Shown piece by piece: positions 20,286 to 29,969 of a stretch of 64,000 bases of DNA (the first letter of the stretch is position 1; each line of letters opens with the position of its first letter). The notes beneath the pieces are model-generated. The model was not told the origin of the DNA. It saw nothing but the letters and a program-made list of their open reading frames with translations, and searched no databases. This DNA is from Halopseudomonas laoshanensis (GTDB lineage: Bacteria > Pseudomonadota > Gammaproteobacteria > Pseudomonadales > Pseudomonadaceae): the NCBI RefSeq assembly GCF_008365385.1, contig NZ_QOVF01000005.1, forward strand, positions 1 through 64,000, in the 5' to 3' direction. The position numbers and the translations under genes are program-made.

Positions 20286-21320
20286 ATGAGCGAATGTTTC
20301 AGCCTGGCCATTGGCGTCGGCACGCAAAATACCGCAGGTGACTGGCTGGAGGTTTATTACCCTCAGCCCCTGCTGAATCCCGAAGAGGAACTGGTCAAGG
20401 TCATCAGCGATCAACTGGGCTACAGCGGCGGCAATCAGGCCATCGAACTGGCTGCCGGTCAGTGCGCTGCGCTGGCCGAGGCGTTGAATGCCGGCGGGTT
20501 TGCTGATGCCGCCGCGTTGGTAACATCCCTACAAGGCGGCTCCCGCCCTTTGGTTGTCACCGTACTGGCGACCGACGAAGCGCCGGTCTCCACGCCTGAG
20601 GCCTATCTGAAACTGCATCTACTCTCCCATCGGCTGGTCAAGCCTCACGGCGTTGTGCTGGCCGGTATCTTCCCATTGCTGCCGAACGTGGCCTGGACCA
20701 ATCAGGGCGCCATCGACATCAATGAACTGCCGCAGCGTCAGCTGGACGCGCGTCTGCAGGGCCAGGCGCTGAACGTGCTGAGTGTGGATAAATTCCCGTG
20801 CATGACCGACTACGTTGTGCCCTCCGGTGTCCGCATCGCCAATACCGCCCGTGTGCGTCTGGGTGCCTATGTGGGTGAAGGCACGACCGTCATGCACGAA
20901 GGCTTTATCAACTTCAACGCCGGCACCGCCGGTACCAGCATGGTCGAAGGGCGTATCTCGGCCGGTGTATTCGTGGGCAAGGGCTCGGATCTGGGCGGCG
21001 GCTGCTCGACCATGGGTACCCTGTCCGGTGGCGGCAACATCGTGATTTCCATTGGTGAAGGCTGCCTGATCGGCGCCAACGCGGGTATCGGTATTCCGCT
21101 CGGCGACCGCTGCACCATCGAGGCTGGCTTGTATATCACCGCCGGTATCAAGGTTGCCCTGCTGGATGATGCGGACAACCTGGTCGAAGTGGTCAAGGCC
21201 CGCGACCTGGCCAATCAAACCGACCTGCTGTTCCGCCGTAACTCGCAGACCGGCTCGATCGAGTGCAAGACCAACAAGAGTGCGATTCAGCTCAACGAGA
21301 TCCTGCACGCGCATAACTGA
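20286..21320 (+). CDS. dapD: Tetrahydrodipicolinate N-succinyltransferase
   Basis: DapD uses succinyl-CoA to succinylate tetrahydrodipicolinate, starting the succinylase branch of DAP/lysine synthesis. The 344-residue product is of the longer Pseudomonas/actinobacterial type, with an N-terminal alpha/beta domain and a hexapeptide beta helix in the second half (TTVMHEGFINFNAGT, GGGCSTMGTLSGGGNI). The ATG at 20286 (MSECFSLAIGVGTQN) has AAGGA upstream and matches the family length; an ATG-like start 21 bp earlier is less likely. A strong terminator follows. Confidence 0.96.
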   Translation: MSECFSLAIGVGTQNTAGDWLEVYYPQPLLNPEEELVKVISDQLGYSGGNQAIELAAGQCAALAEALNAGGFADAAALVTSLQGGSRPLVVTVLATDEAPVSTPEAYLKLHLLSHRLVKPHGVVLAGIFPLLPNVAWTNQGAIDINELPQRQLDARLQGQALNVLSVDKFPCMTDYVVPSGVRIANTARVRLGAYVGEGTTVMHEGFINFNAGTAGTSMVEGRISAGVFVGKGSDLGGGCSTMGTLSGGGNIVISIGEGCLIGANAGIGIPLGDRCTIEAGLYITAGIKVALLDDADNLVEVVKARDLANQTDLLFRRNSQTGSIECKTNKSAIQLNEILHAHN

Positions 21321-21356
21321 GCTTTAGACTGATCAAGCTTACTGTCAGCACAAAAC

Positions 21357-21394
21357 AAAAAGCCCGCTCCGATGTTTCGGCGCGGGCTTTTTTG
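21357..21394. terminator. Bidirectional terminator between dapD and tcdA
   Basis: A hairpin (AGCCCGC 21361-21367 against GCGGGCT 21382-21388) has a loop that can itself pair partly, a T tract on the plus strand (21388-21393) and an A tract on the other side. It sits between convergent dapD and tcdA and can terminate both. Confidence 0.9.
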
Positions 21395-21409
21395 CTTGTA
21401 GCTTACCGC

Positions 21410-22186
21410 TCAGCGCAGAATGCGCTGAACCGCCTGCGCGGCGGCGACCATGCCAAAGGCGGCGGTGACCATAGTGACCGAGCCGAAGCCACCGGCGCAG
21501 TCGAGCTTGACGCCGTCACCAACAAAGGCCTTCTGCTGGCAAACACTACCGTCTGGCTGGGGATAGCGCAGTTGTTCGGTGGAATACACGCAGGGCACGC
21601 CGAAACTGCGTTTGCTTCCGGAGCGCGGGAAATTATGGTCGCGGCGCAGCATCGAGCGGGCCTTGGCCGCGAGCGGGTCATTCACGGTCTTTGACAGGTC
21701 GGAGACCTTGATCTGGGTCGGATCAATCTGCCCGCCCGCTCCACCGGTGGTGATCACCGGAATTCTGCGGCGTCGGCACCAGGCGATCAGCGCGACCTTG
21801 GAGGCCACGCTGTCGATGCAATCGATAACGCAGTCGAACTCCTCGGTAATATGCTCGGCCAGATTATTCTCGGTAACGAAGTCCATGACTGGCCGCACAT
21901 CGCACCCCGGGTTGATTGCGCGCAGCCGCTCGGCCATTGCCTCCACCTTGGCACGACCGATCTGGCCGGTCATGGCCGGCAGTTGCCGGTTGGTGTTGGT
22001 CACACAGATCTCGTCCATATCGAACAGGGAAATACGTCCAACCCCGGTGCGCCCAAGCGCCTCGGCGACCCAACTGCCCACGCCACCAATACCGACCACC
22101 GCCACGTGGCTGGCCTGTAAGCGGGCCAGGCCCGACTGGCCATACAAGCGAGCAATGCCGCCGAAGCGGGGATCATCTGTACTCAT
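21410..22186 (-). CDS. tcdA: tRNA threonylcarbamoyladenosine dehydratase (TcdA/CsdL)
   Basis: TcdA is an E1-like ATP-dependent enzyme that dehydrates t6A37 of tRNA to cyclic t6A. The 258-residue protein has the ThiF/MoeB fold: nucleotide motif VVGIGGVGSWVAEALGRTG, the acceptor DMDEICVTNTNRQ, and the R-finger region. The FGVPCVYSTEQ and C-terminal GSVTMVTAAFGM segments are characteristic of TcdA. I prefer the ATG at 22186 (MSTDDPRFGG) with GAGGT upstream; a GTG two codons earlier would overlap that site. TsaB of the t6A pathway is also encoded in the window (35732-36406). Confidence 0.92.
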   Translation of the reverse strand: MSTDDPRFGGIARLYGQSGLARLQASHVAVVGIGGVGSWVAEALGRTGVGRISLFDMDEICVTNTNRQLPAMTGQIGRAKVEAMAERLRAINPGCDVRPVMDFVTENNLAEHITEEFDCVIDCIDSVASKVALIAWCRRRRIPVITTGGAGGQIDPTQIKVSDLSKTVNDPLAAKARSMLRRDHNFPRSGSKRSFGVPCVYSTEQLRYPQPDGSVCQQKAFVGDGVKLDCAGGFGSVTMVTAAFGMVAAAQAVQRILR

Positions 22187-22297
22187 GCACACCTCAATTC
22201 GCGATGCTGCGCATTATACCCGTGATGCCGGCACAGACCAGCGCGCTAGCGGGTGTTACCATGCCGCCTATCAATCGCCCCGCTGCCTGGAGCCCCC

Positions 22298-23020
22298 ATG
22301 GGCCTGTTATTTGAAGAAATCGATAATCAGCCATCTCCCATTGGCGATATCTCCTTGCGCCGGCGGCGTATCCCCGCGCTCGGCGATCGCGACATCTACG
22401 AGGTCAAGCTCGGCGAAGAATTCCTGATGTCGAGCATGTTTTACGATGCCGAGATCGCCCTGGCTGATCTCGGCCTGGCCGCTGTCGAAGGCGAAGCGCT
22501 GGCGGTCGTCGTCGGTGGGCTGGGGCTCGGCTATACCGCCGTTGCGGCACTGAAAGATCAGCGCCTGGGCGAGCTGCTGATCGTTGATTATCTGCAAACG
22601 GTGATTCGCTGGCATCAGCAGGAAAAGGTGCCGCTGGGCAAGGAGCTGAATGCCGACCCGCGCAGCCGCTACGTACATGGCAGCTTCTTCGATATGGCCG
22701 TTGCAGACCCTGGCGGTTTCGACCCGCAGCAACCCGGCCGCCTGTTCGATGCCATTCTGCTGGATATCGACCATTCGCCCCGGGCGCTATTGCATCATGG
22801 CAATGCCAGCTTTTATACGGTTGAGAACCTCGGCCGCATGGCCCGCCAGCTGCGCCGGGGTGGCGCCTTTGCGCTCTGGTCACAGGACCCGCCCGATGCC
22901 GAGTTCATGCAGGTCATGGACGCGGTATTCATCAACACTGCGGCGCATATCATTCCCTTCTTCAATCCGTTTCAGAACGGTGAAGCCACTAATACCATCT
23001 ATGTCGGAGTCAAAGCCTGA
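22298..23020 (+). CDS. Spermidine-synthase-like SAM-dependent protein
   Basis: A 240-residue Rossmann-fold protein resembling the spermidine synthase/methyltransferase superfamily. It has a glycine-rich motif VVVGGLGLGYTAVAAL (SAM-type motif I), an acidic LLIVDYLQ at the end of strand 2, and LFDAILLDIDHSP, which sits where polyamine synthases have their substrate loop. The family's N-terminal polyamine-binding beta domain is short. The start at 22298 (MGLLFEEIDNQ) was chosen by content; the open frame begins earlier but looks non-coding. Its stop overlaps the rlmF start by 1 bp (TGATG), so the two are coupled. Function is unassigned: polyamine synthesis or a methyltransferase are both possible. 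Confidence 0.75.
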   Translation: MGLLFEEIDNQPSPIGDISLRRRRIPALGDRDIYEVKLGEEFLMSSMFYDAEIALADLGLAAVEGEALAVVVGGLGLGYTAVAALKDQRLGELLIVDYLQTVIRWHQQEKVPLGKELNADPRSRYVHGSFFDMAVADPGGFDPQQPGRLFDAILLDIDHSPRALLHHGNASFYTVENLGRMARQLRRGGAFALWSQDPPDAEFMQVMDAVFINTAAHIIPFFNPFQNGEATNTIYVGVKA

Positions 23021-23967
23021 TGCCGTTTCATCCCCGCAACAAGCACCAGGGGCACTACAACTTTGGCGCGCTGACCGCCGCCAACCCGGCACTCAAGGCG
23101 CTGATCATCCGCAACAAGGATGGTGAAAAAACCCTCGACTTTACCGATCCGGTCTCGGTCAAGGAGCTCAACCGCGCGCTCCTGCAGTTGCAGTACTCGG
23201 TCACCGATTGGGACATCCCCGAAGGTTATCTGTGCCCGCCGATACCCGGCCGGGCCGATCTTATCCACGCGCTTGCCGATCTGCTGGGTGAAAGCCACGA
23301 CGGCCACATCCCCACCGGCCCTGGCCTGACCGGGCTGGACATCGGCACCGGCGCAAACCTGGTGTATCCGCTGATCGGCCAGCATGAGTATCAATGGCAA
23401 TTTATTGGCAGCGATATCGATCGGGCAGCGCTGGACAACGCCGAACGTATCCTGGCCGCCAATGCCAAACTCCAGGGCCCGATCAGCCTGCGCCTGCAAG
23501 CCGATCCCACGGCGATATTCAAGGGCATCGTCGGACCGCAAGAGCAGTTCGATTTCAGCCTCTGCAACCCGCCCTTCCATGCCAACAAGGGCGAAGCCAA
23601 TGCCGCCACCGAGCGCAAATGGCGCAACCTCGGCAAAGACAAAATCGTCGACGGACCCAAGCTGAATTTTGGCGGCCAGCCCAACGAGCTGATCACCCAG
23701 GGCGGCGAAGCCGGTTTTCTGCAGCGCATGATCACGGAAAGTGCTGACATTCCCGGGCAAGTTTTCTGGTTCACCACGCTGGTGTCCAAATCCGCTCTGC
23801 TGGCTGATCTGGAACGCCAACTGAAGACGCTTGGCGCTACCGATATCCGCGTGGTCAGCCTCGCCCAGGGCCAGAAACAGAGCCGTTTGCTGGCCTGGAC
23901 CTTCCTCGACAAGAAACAGCGACGCGCCTGGCGCAAGGCCCGCTGGCCGAGCGCGCCGAAAGCCTGA
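23020..23967 (+). CDS. rlmF: 23S rRNA m6A1618 methyltransferase
   Basis: RlmF methylates A1618 of 23S rRNA. The 315-residue protein starts MPFHPRNKHQGHYNF, carries the SAM motif GLDIGTGANLVYPLIG, the acidic FIGSDIDRAALDNA, and the amino-methyltransferase signature CNPPFHANK (NPPF type). These features match the YbiN/RlmF family. It overlaps the upstream spermidine-synthase-like gene by one base and precedes dapE by about 90 bp. Confidence 0.94.
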   Translation: MPFHPRNKHQGHYNFGALTAANPALKALIIRNKDGEKTLDFTDPVSVKELNRALLQLQYSVTDWDIPEGYLCPPIPGRADLIHALADLLGESHDGHIPTGPGLTGLDIGTGANLVYPLIGQHEYQWQFIGSDIDRAALDNAERILAANAKLQGPISLRLQADPTAIFKGIVGPQEQFDFSLCNPPFHANKGEANAATERKWRNLGKDKIVDGPKLNFGGQPNELITQGGEAGFLQRMITESADIPGQVFWFTTLVSKSALLADLERQLKTLGATDIRVVSLAQGQKQSRLLAWTFLDKKQRRAWRKARWPSAPKA

Positions 23968-23997
23968 CATGCTCTAAACCAGTAGGCCCAGCCCTGA

Positions 23998-25190
<1,193 letters not shown>

Positions 25191-25191
<1 letters not shown>

Positions 25192-25994
25192 TGCTCAGAC
25201 TGATTTGCCCCCACTGCCAGGCACCACTGACTGCGCAGGATAAACACTGGCACTGCGAAAACGGCCATGGCTACGATCAGGCGCGTCAGGGCTACCTAAA
25301 TCTGCTGCTGGTGCAGCACAAGAACAGCCGCCAACCCGGTGACACACCGGCCATGCTAGCCTGCCGCCAGGCGTTTCTGGATGGCGGCCATTATCAGCCG
25401 GTCAGCGACCGTATCAATCAGATCTTTACCGAGCATACACCCGAGACCTTGCTGGACATGGGCTGTGGCGAAGGCTACTACAGTGCGCGCCTGGCCGCCG
25501 CACTACCACAATGTAAGGTCGCCGGGCTGGATATCAGCAAGGATGCCATCCTCAAGGCCTGTCGACGCAGCCGAGATATTCAGTGGCTAGTTGCCTCCAG
25601 TGCCCGCTTACCGGTGCCAGATGCCAGTCTGGATGCCGCGCTGTGCGTTTTCAGTCCCTGGAGCTGGGACGAGTGCCTGCGCACACTCAAACCCGGTGGT
25701 CATGTGCTGCTGGTCGGCCCGGATGCCGATCATCTGATGAGCCTGCGCGAAAACCTGTATGACAGCATTCACCCGACCCCGGAACTGATCAAGGCATTAC
25801 CTGAGGGTATGCAGATCGTCAATGATCAGACCCTGCGCTATGCTTTGAACCTGAACCCGGCCGACCTGGCCAACCTGATCGGCATGACACCGCATGGCTT
25901 CCGCAGCCGCCCCGAACGTCAGCAGGCTCTGCTGGAAACCGGGCTGCCGTCGCTGGAAGTCGCCATGCGGCTGGTATTGCTGCAACGCTCCTGA
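25191..25994 (+). CDS. rlmA: 23S rRNA m1G745 methyltransferase
   Basis: RlmA methylates N1 of G745 in 23S rRNA helix 35. The 267-residue protein has the N-terminal zinc finger (C6, C9, C22, H26), the QGYLNLLLVQHKNS segment, SAM motif LLDMGCGEGYYSARL and the post-I motif VAGLDISKDAI. It starts in a TGATG overlap with dapE, so it is translationally coupled. Length and domain order match the family. Confidence 0.94.
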
Positions 25995-26005
25995 GAGGAC
26001 TGCCC

Positions 26006-26392
26006 GTGCGCCAACCTGATATCGAGATTTACCTGCGCGAAGAGCACCTGGACGCGTTGACCGAATGGCTGAACAGCCAGATAGGCCCGCTGCAGCTCAA
26101 GCCCTGGAACGAGCTGACCCGTCGTGGCGCCTTGACACTGGACGGTCAAACCATCCCGTTGATGATCGTGCGCAAGGCCGCGGGCAAATGGGCCAGTGTC
26201 TGGTTCGACAGCGACAATACGCCCTGGGAAACCGACCGGGATTGTGCCCGCGCCATCAATGCGGGTCTTGGCCAGGAAGTCCGTTGCTCCGTAGGCGGCT
26301 GGTCCGAAGAGCAGAGTGATGACGACCCTGATCGGTGGCTGAAGGTCACCAGTGAAGGCGAAAGTGAGTTTATCTGGGCGATGAAACCCTGA
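26006..26392 (+). CDS. Conserved hypothetical protein
   Basis: A 128-residue acidic soluble protein starting at a GTG (26006) with GAGAGGAC upstream. There is no signal peptide or membrane segment. The sequence has a tryptophan-rich second half (KWASVWFDSDNTPWETDRDC and GGWSEEQSDDDPDRWLKV). I recognise no catalytic motif. It sits 11 bp after rlmA and 37 bp before trxC in the same direction, so it is probably part of that operon. Coding character is clear from spacing and composition; function is unknown. Confidence 0.75.
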   Translation: MRQPDIEIYLREEHLDALTEWLNSQIGPLQLKPWNELTRRGALTLDGQTIPLMIVRKAAGKWASVWFDSDNTPWETDRDCARAINAGLGQEVRCSVGGWSEEQSDDDPDRWLKVTSEGESEFIWAMKP

Positions 26393-26429
26393 GTCAGCGG
26401 ATTAGCCAACAGCAAAAGAGAGCCTACCC

Positions 26430-26852
26430 ATGATCATTGCCTGCGCCCACTGCCATCGCAAAAACCGCATTGATGAGAGCCGGCTTGCGGAGTCGCCCAA
26501 CTGCGGCGCCTGCAAGCAGCCCTTGTTGACGGATCAGCCGATACCGGTCAACAGTGCCCAGTTCAATGCTCATGCCTCATCCGACCTGCCGCTGATCCTG
26601 GACTTCTGGGCACCCTGGTGCGGCCCCTGCCTGCAGTTCGCACCGACCTTTGAAAAAGCCGCCGCAGCCGCAGGCCCGAAAGCCCAGTTCCTCAAGATCA
26701 ACACCGAAGAAGAGCAGGCGCTGGCCGCGCGCTACAGCATCCGCAGCATCCCGACCTTGATGGTATTACGCGGCGGCCAGGAAGTGACTCGCATCAACGG
26801 CGCACTGCCGCCGGGCGAATTTATGAAGTGGGTCTACCAACAGCTGGGATAG
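26430..26852 (+). CDS. trxC: Thioredoxin 2 with N-terminal zinc finger
   Basis: Thioredoxin 2 reduces protein disulphides and is often induced by oxidative stress. The 140-residue protein has an N-terminal zinc-binding module with two CXXC pairs (C5/C8 and C25/C28), then a thioredoxin domain with the active site WCGPC (C64, C67) and the cis-proline motif SIPTLMV. An AGAGAGCC ribosome-binding sequence lies upstream of the ATG. A diverged repeat element and a bidirectional terminator follow. Confidence 0.94.
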   Translation: MIIACAHCHRKNRIDESRLAESPNCGACKQPLLTDQPIPVNSAQFNAHASSDLPLILDFWAPWCGPCLQFAPTFEKAAAAAGPKAQFLKINTEEEQALAARYSIRSIPTLMVLRGGQEVTRINGALPPGEFMKWVYQQLG

Positions 26853-26887
26853 AAAAACAAAGAAGAAGGCGGCACCGACTCCACGAG

Positions 26888-27003
26888 AGGCCGGTTGCCC
26901 TGGACCGCTGCATGACCGTCGGTGCACAGGGATGTGCACCGCCGACGCCGAGCCCCATGGATGGCTAGTAGCGTGTCGTGCAGCGGTCCAGGGCCATCGG
27001 CCT
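26888..27003. repeat. Cloverleaf-like intergenic repeat, diverged third copy
   Basis: A large imperfect palindrome: outer stem 26888-26893 against 26998-27003, then a perfect 15-bp stem (26898-26912 against 26979-26993). Inside is a perfect 8-bp hairpin with a GGGA loop (26921-26940) and a smaller hairpin AGCC/GGCT (26951-26966) with ATGGAT in its loop. The loop sequences ATCCCTG and ATCCATG on the complementary strand are the same two seen in the copies at 1-97 and 271-362, but the hairpin order is swapped and the stems are unrelated. No coding potential. Confidence 0.7.
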
Positions 27004-27050
27004 ACCCACACGGAACCAACGCCAATCAATAACCGACCATCCCAAAATGC

Positions 27051-27083
27051 AAAAAGCCCGCAGTTAAAAACACGCGGGCTTTT
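27051..27083. terminator. Bidirectional terminator between trxC and the DUF4340 operon
   Basis: A hairpin AGCCCGC (27055-27061) against GCGGGCT (27074-27080), with an A-rich loop, is flanked by A's on the left and T's on the right. It separates convergent trxC and the minus-strand ABC operon and can act on both. Confidence 0.88.
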
Positions 27084-27101
27084 GTCACAACGAATAGAAC
27101 A

Positions 27102-28091
27102 CTAGTCGGACTCGCCACCCCGAACAATATCGGACTGGCGCTTGTTCAGGTTTTCCACCTGCCCAATGCCCAGCTGAAAGGCCCAGCGCTCATCGGCATT
27201 CACGCCCAGATTGCTGTCCTCCGGCTGCTCGAAATGGTCCACCAACAACCAGTACTTTCCATCGATGTCATACAGGCTGGCCTCCAATTCAGCGCCGCTC
27301 CAGGTCCTCACCTGCATCTGCAGCATCGGCTCGTCGAGCTCCAGCTCCAGCTCGGAGCGCAGCTTCACATCCTGAGCGCGCAGATCGATAAGCGCCAGCA
27401 CCATGCTGTTGGTCCAGCGCTCATTGCCCTGCTGGTCAGCTTGCTCAACCCCGGCCAGACGGAAGTTGTAATCCCCTTCCTTGGCCTTTTCTACCTCCAA
27501 CACCTCGCCATCGGCATGAGTCCAGCGTGCCGATGCTGCCTGCGTCATCGGGATCTGCGTTACCTGCAGATCCAGCCACTCCACATCGTTGACAGTCATC
27601 CCAAAGGGCCGGTTGATCAGCCATACCTGATTTTCATCGGCAAAGCGCACCACCTGACCACTGCCGACAGGATTGCCATAGATGATGCCAACCGATTCTT
27701 CACCCGCGCCCATGGTCACTCGCAGAGTCGCGTTTTGCGGCGCGCTGGTATCCAGCCCCAAGCGCGCGTGGTACTCGGGATTATCCGTCTGCGCCGCGGT
27801 CACCCGCGCGCCACGCACCGCATGGAGCAGAGCCGCAATACGTTCCGGCTGAGCCGGGAACATATTTTTACTGACTACGCCCCAGCGACCGCCGTCACGC
27901 ACCACCTCGACTTCGACGCCGGCCTTGGCTACTACCAGGTTATCCATCTGATTAACGACAGTCAGTTGTTCCTCTGAGAGCAACTGACGGCTTTGCAGAT
28001 CATCCACCCGGTCATCGTTCTGCTGTTGCAACGCGACAGCGATCAGCAATACGGATATCACCGCCAGAACGGCAATCAGTTTCACTTTCAT
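27102..28091 (-). CDS. DUF4340 membrane-anchored protein of a gliding-type ABC system
   Basis: A 329-residue protein with one N-terminal membrane anchor (about residues 4-21) and an extracytoplasmic body containing two repeats of the DUF4340 type, each with a GDGGRWGV- or DGEVLEVEKA-like strand pattern. The protein is acidic. It is the last gene of a four-gene minus-strand unit (ATPase, ABC-2 permease, GldG-like, DUF4340) with a 12-bp gap to the GldG-like gene, so it very likely works with that exporter. No enzyme motif is visible. The family is widespread but uncharacterised. Confidence 0.85.
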   Translation of the reverse strand: MKVKLIAVLAVISVLLIAVALQQQNDDRVDDLQSRQLLSEEQLTVVNQMDNLVVAKAGVEVEVVRDGGRWGVVSKNMFPAQPERIAALLHAVRGARVTAAQTDNPEYHARLGLDTSAPQNATLRVTMGAGEESVGIIYGNPVGSGQVVRFADENQVWLINRPFGMTVNDVEWLDLQVTQIPMTQAASARWTHADGEVLEVEKAKEGDYNFRLAGVEQADQQGNERWTNSMVLALIDLRAQDVKLRSELELELDEPMLQMQVRTWSGAELEASLYDIDGKYWLLVDHFEQPEDSNLGVNADERWAFQLGIGQVENLNKRQSDIVRGGESD

Positions 28092-28103
28092 GGCAGCGAC
28101 TCC

Positions 28104-29951
28104 TTATACCGACCGGCGGCGGCGAATCCGTGCGACCACCCACCAGATCAGGACACCCAGAGTCAATAACGCTGGCACCAGGGCAATATTGATCACCTTC
28201 AACCAAGTACCAAGGCGCTCGATATCGGCGTTCAACTGAAAGCGAACATCGCGCAACTGCTTGCGAATCTGCAACTTCTCATCCAGGAAGCGCTGCACGG
28301 CCTGCTCTTGCTCAGCCGTCATCTCCAGCATCTGGGTTGGGTCCTGGCCCTGCTGCAACTGAGCCAACTGCTGTTCAGTCTCCGCCAGTTGACGCTGCAG
28401 GCGCTGCTCGCTGGCACGATAGCGACGCTCTGCCGCACGCTGCAGATCTTCTACCACGGTGAACGGACGGCTGAAGTTGCCGCGCGAACGCACACTGATC
28501 AGCGCCTCTGAGCCAGACAGGTTATCCAGCGCATTAATCAGCAGCCCACCGTTGTCCGCCCAAGGCTGGGGAACACGTTGACCGAAGAAATCCTGCACTT
28601 GCACCCACATCCGGTCGGTCAGCAGATCCGTATCCGCGACCACCATGACGTTGATGTTGTCGGCAGATTGAACACCCGGCTCAATTCCTTCCAGCCCTCC
28701 AGGGTAGGCGGATGTGGCCGGACCCTGAATACGTGCGGCGAAATGGTAGATCTGGTCATCCGCTTGAAAGCCGTCCAGCAGCACTTCCGGATCTTCCATG
28801 CCCGAGAAGGCGCTGCTCGCTACCAAAGCGCTGTTGGCCGTACTCGAGAGCAGCGGAGTAAAGGTCGTTTGCGCCCCTTCCACTTGCTTCAAAGCGCCAG
28901 CTGTCGCCACAGTGACCAGGCTCAGGGGCGCGGTGACCGTGTCTTCATTGTTCAACTGCTCAGGCTCGACCTCCAGCCAACCGATATGGCGGGCCGGTAG
29001 TTGGCCTTCGCCACGGCCAACCGACATACCCAGCCGCGCATCCAGCACCACCCGCTCAGGATTGAAATCCACACCCCAGTTTTTCAGCAAAGGGGAAAGA
29101 TCGGACGACTTGCCATCGGCCATACCTTCCATCATCGCCTCACGACTCTGGTCCGACTCGGCCAGCGGGTCAATAAAGGCAAGCAACTTGCCGCCGCGCA
29201 GCACAAACTGGTCCACCGCGTTCAAGGCCGTTTCGGTCATGGCTTTGGGGTGAACCAGAAGCAGCACATCAACATCCTCCGGCACCTGGTCCATGTCGTG
29301 CTCCAGGTTTTGAATGCTGAACAGCTGACGGACTTGCTCAAGTGCCACCCAAGGTGCTGACGCTTGCCCGGTCATCGGATTGGTACCACCGCTCATGGGC
29401 AACCCGCTGAGCAAGCCGATCTGCGGCTTTTCCGCCTGTGAAAGACTGGTGATCAAACGGCTCAGCTCGTACTCCAGCAAGCCCTCCTGCTCCAGAGAAA
29501 AGAACGGGATGACCTCGCGTTCAGCCACCGGATTGGTACCCGCCAGACCGAAATACAGCTGCTCACCGCTTTGCGGCAACGGAATAGCCTGCAAGCCAAA
29601 CTCTGCTGCCCGATCTTCCGCCTCGGAAAAAGGTTGTGGATCGATGATCTGCAGTTTGATCTTGCCGTCGGCTACCCGCTCGTACTCCTGGAGCAGCTCC
29701 TCCACGCGCCGTGCATAGTTGCGCAGAATGACCATATCCTTGCTGGCCCGGTCGGAGAAAAAGAAATACAGGGTGATCGGCTCTTCCAGCTCGGTGAGGA
29801 TCTCCCGCGTGCCATCGGAAATGGTGAACAATTTCTGTTCGGTCAGATCCAGCCGTGCGCCAGGCAGCAGCACGTTGGAGGCCATATTGAAGGCAACAAA
29901 GGCCAACAGCAGTACCAGCAAACCGGTACCCGAATACATTAAACGTTTCAT
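28104..29951 (-). CDS. GldG-like auxiliary protein of an ABC-type system
   Basis: A 615-residue protein with an N-terminal membrane segment (about 9-28) and a C-terminal one (about 590-608) followed by a basic tail (RIRRRRSV). Between them lies a large extracytoplasmic domain resembling the GldG/IFT52-like domain of gliding ABC systems, starting LDLTEQKLFTISDGTREIL and including VDVLLLVHPKAMTE and GGKLLAFIDPLAES. A glutamine-rich coiled coil (about 495-575) precedes the last membrane helix. It lies between the permease (18-bp gap) and the DUF4340 gene. In Bacteroidetes GldG works with GldA and GldF; here no gliding genes are seen, so the role is unknown. Confidence 0.88.
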   Translation of the reverse strand: MKRLMYSGTGLLVLLLAFVAFNMASNVLLPGARLDLTEQKLFTISDGTREILTELEEPITLYFFFSDRASKDMVILRNYARRVEELLQEYERVADGKIKLQIIDPQPFSEAEDRAAEFGLQAIPLPQSGEQLYFGLAGTNPVAEREVIPFFSLEQEGLLEYELSRLITSLSQAEKPQIGLLSGLPMSGGTNPMTGQASAPWVALEQVRQLFSIQNLEHDMDQVPEDVDVLLLVHPKAMTETALNAVDQFVLRGGKLLAFIDPLAESDQSREAMMEGMADGKSSDLSPLLKNWGVDFNPERVVLDARLGMSVGRGEGQLPARHIGWLEVEPEQLNNEDTVTAPLSLVTVATAGALKQVEGAQTTFTPLLSSTANSALVASSAFSGMEDPEVLLDGFQADDQIYHFAARIQGPATSAYPGGLEGIEPGVQSADNINVMVVADTDLLTDRMWVQVQDFFGQRVPQPWADNGGLLINALDNLSGSEALISVRSRGNFSRPFTVVEDLQRAAERRYRASEQRLQRQLAETEQQLAQLQQGQDPTQMLEMTAEQEQAVQRFLDEKLQIRKQLRDVRFQLNADIERLGTWLKVINIALVPALLTLGVLIWWVVARIRRRRSV

Positions 29952-29969
29952 TCTTATGTCCCCTTCGCC

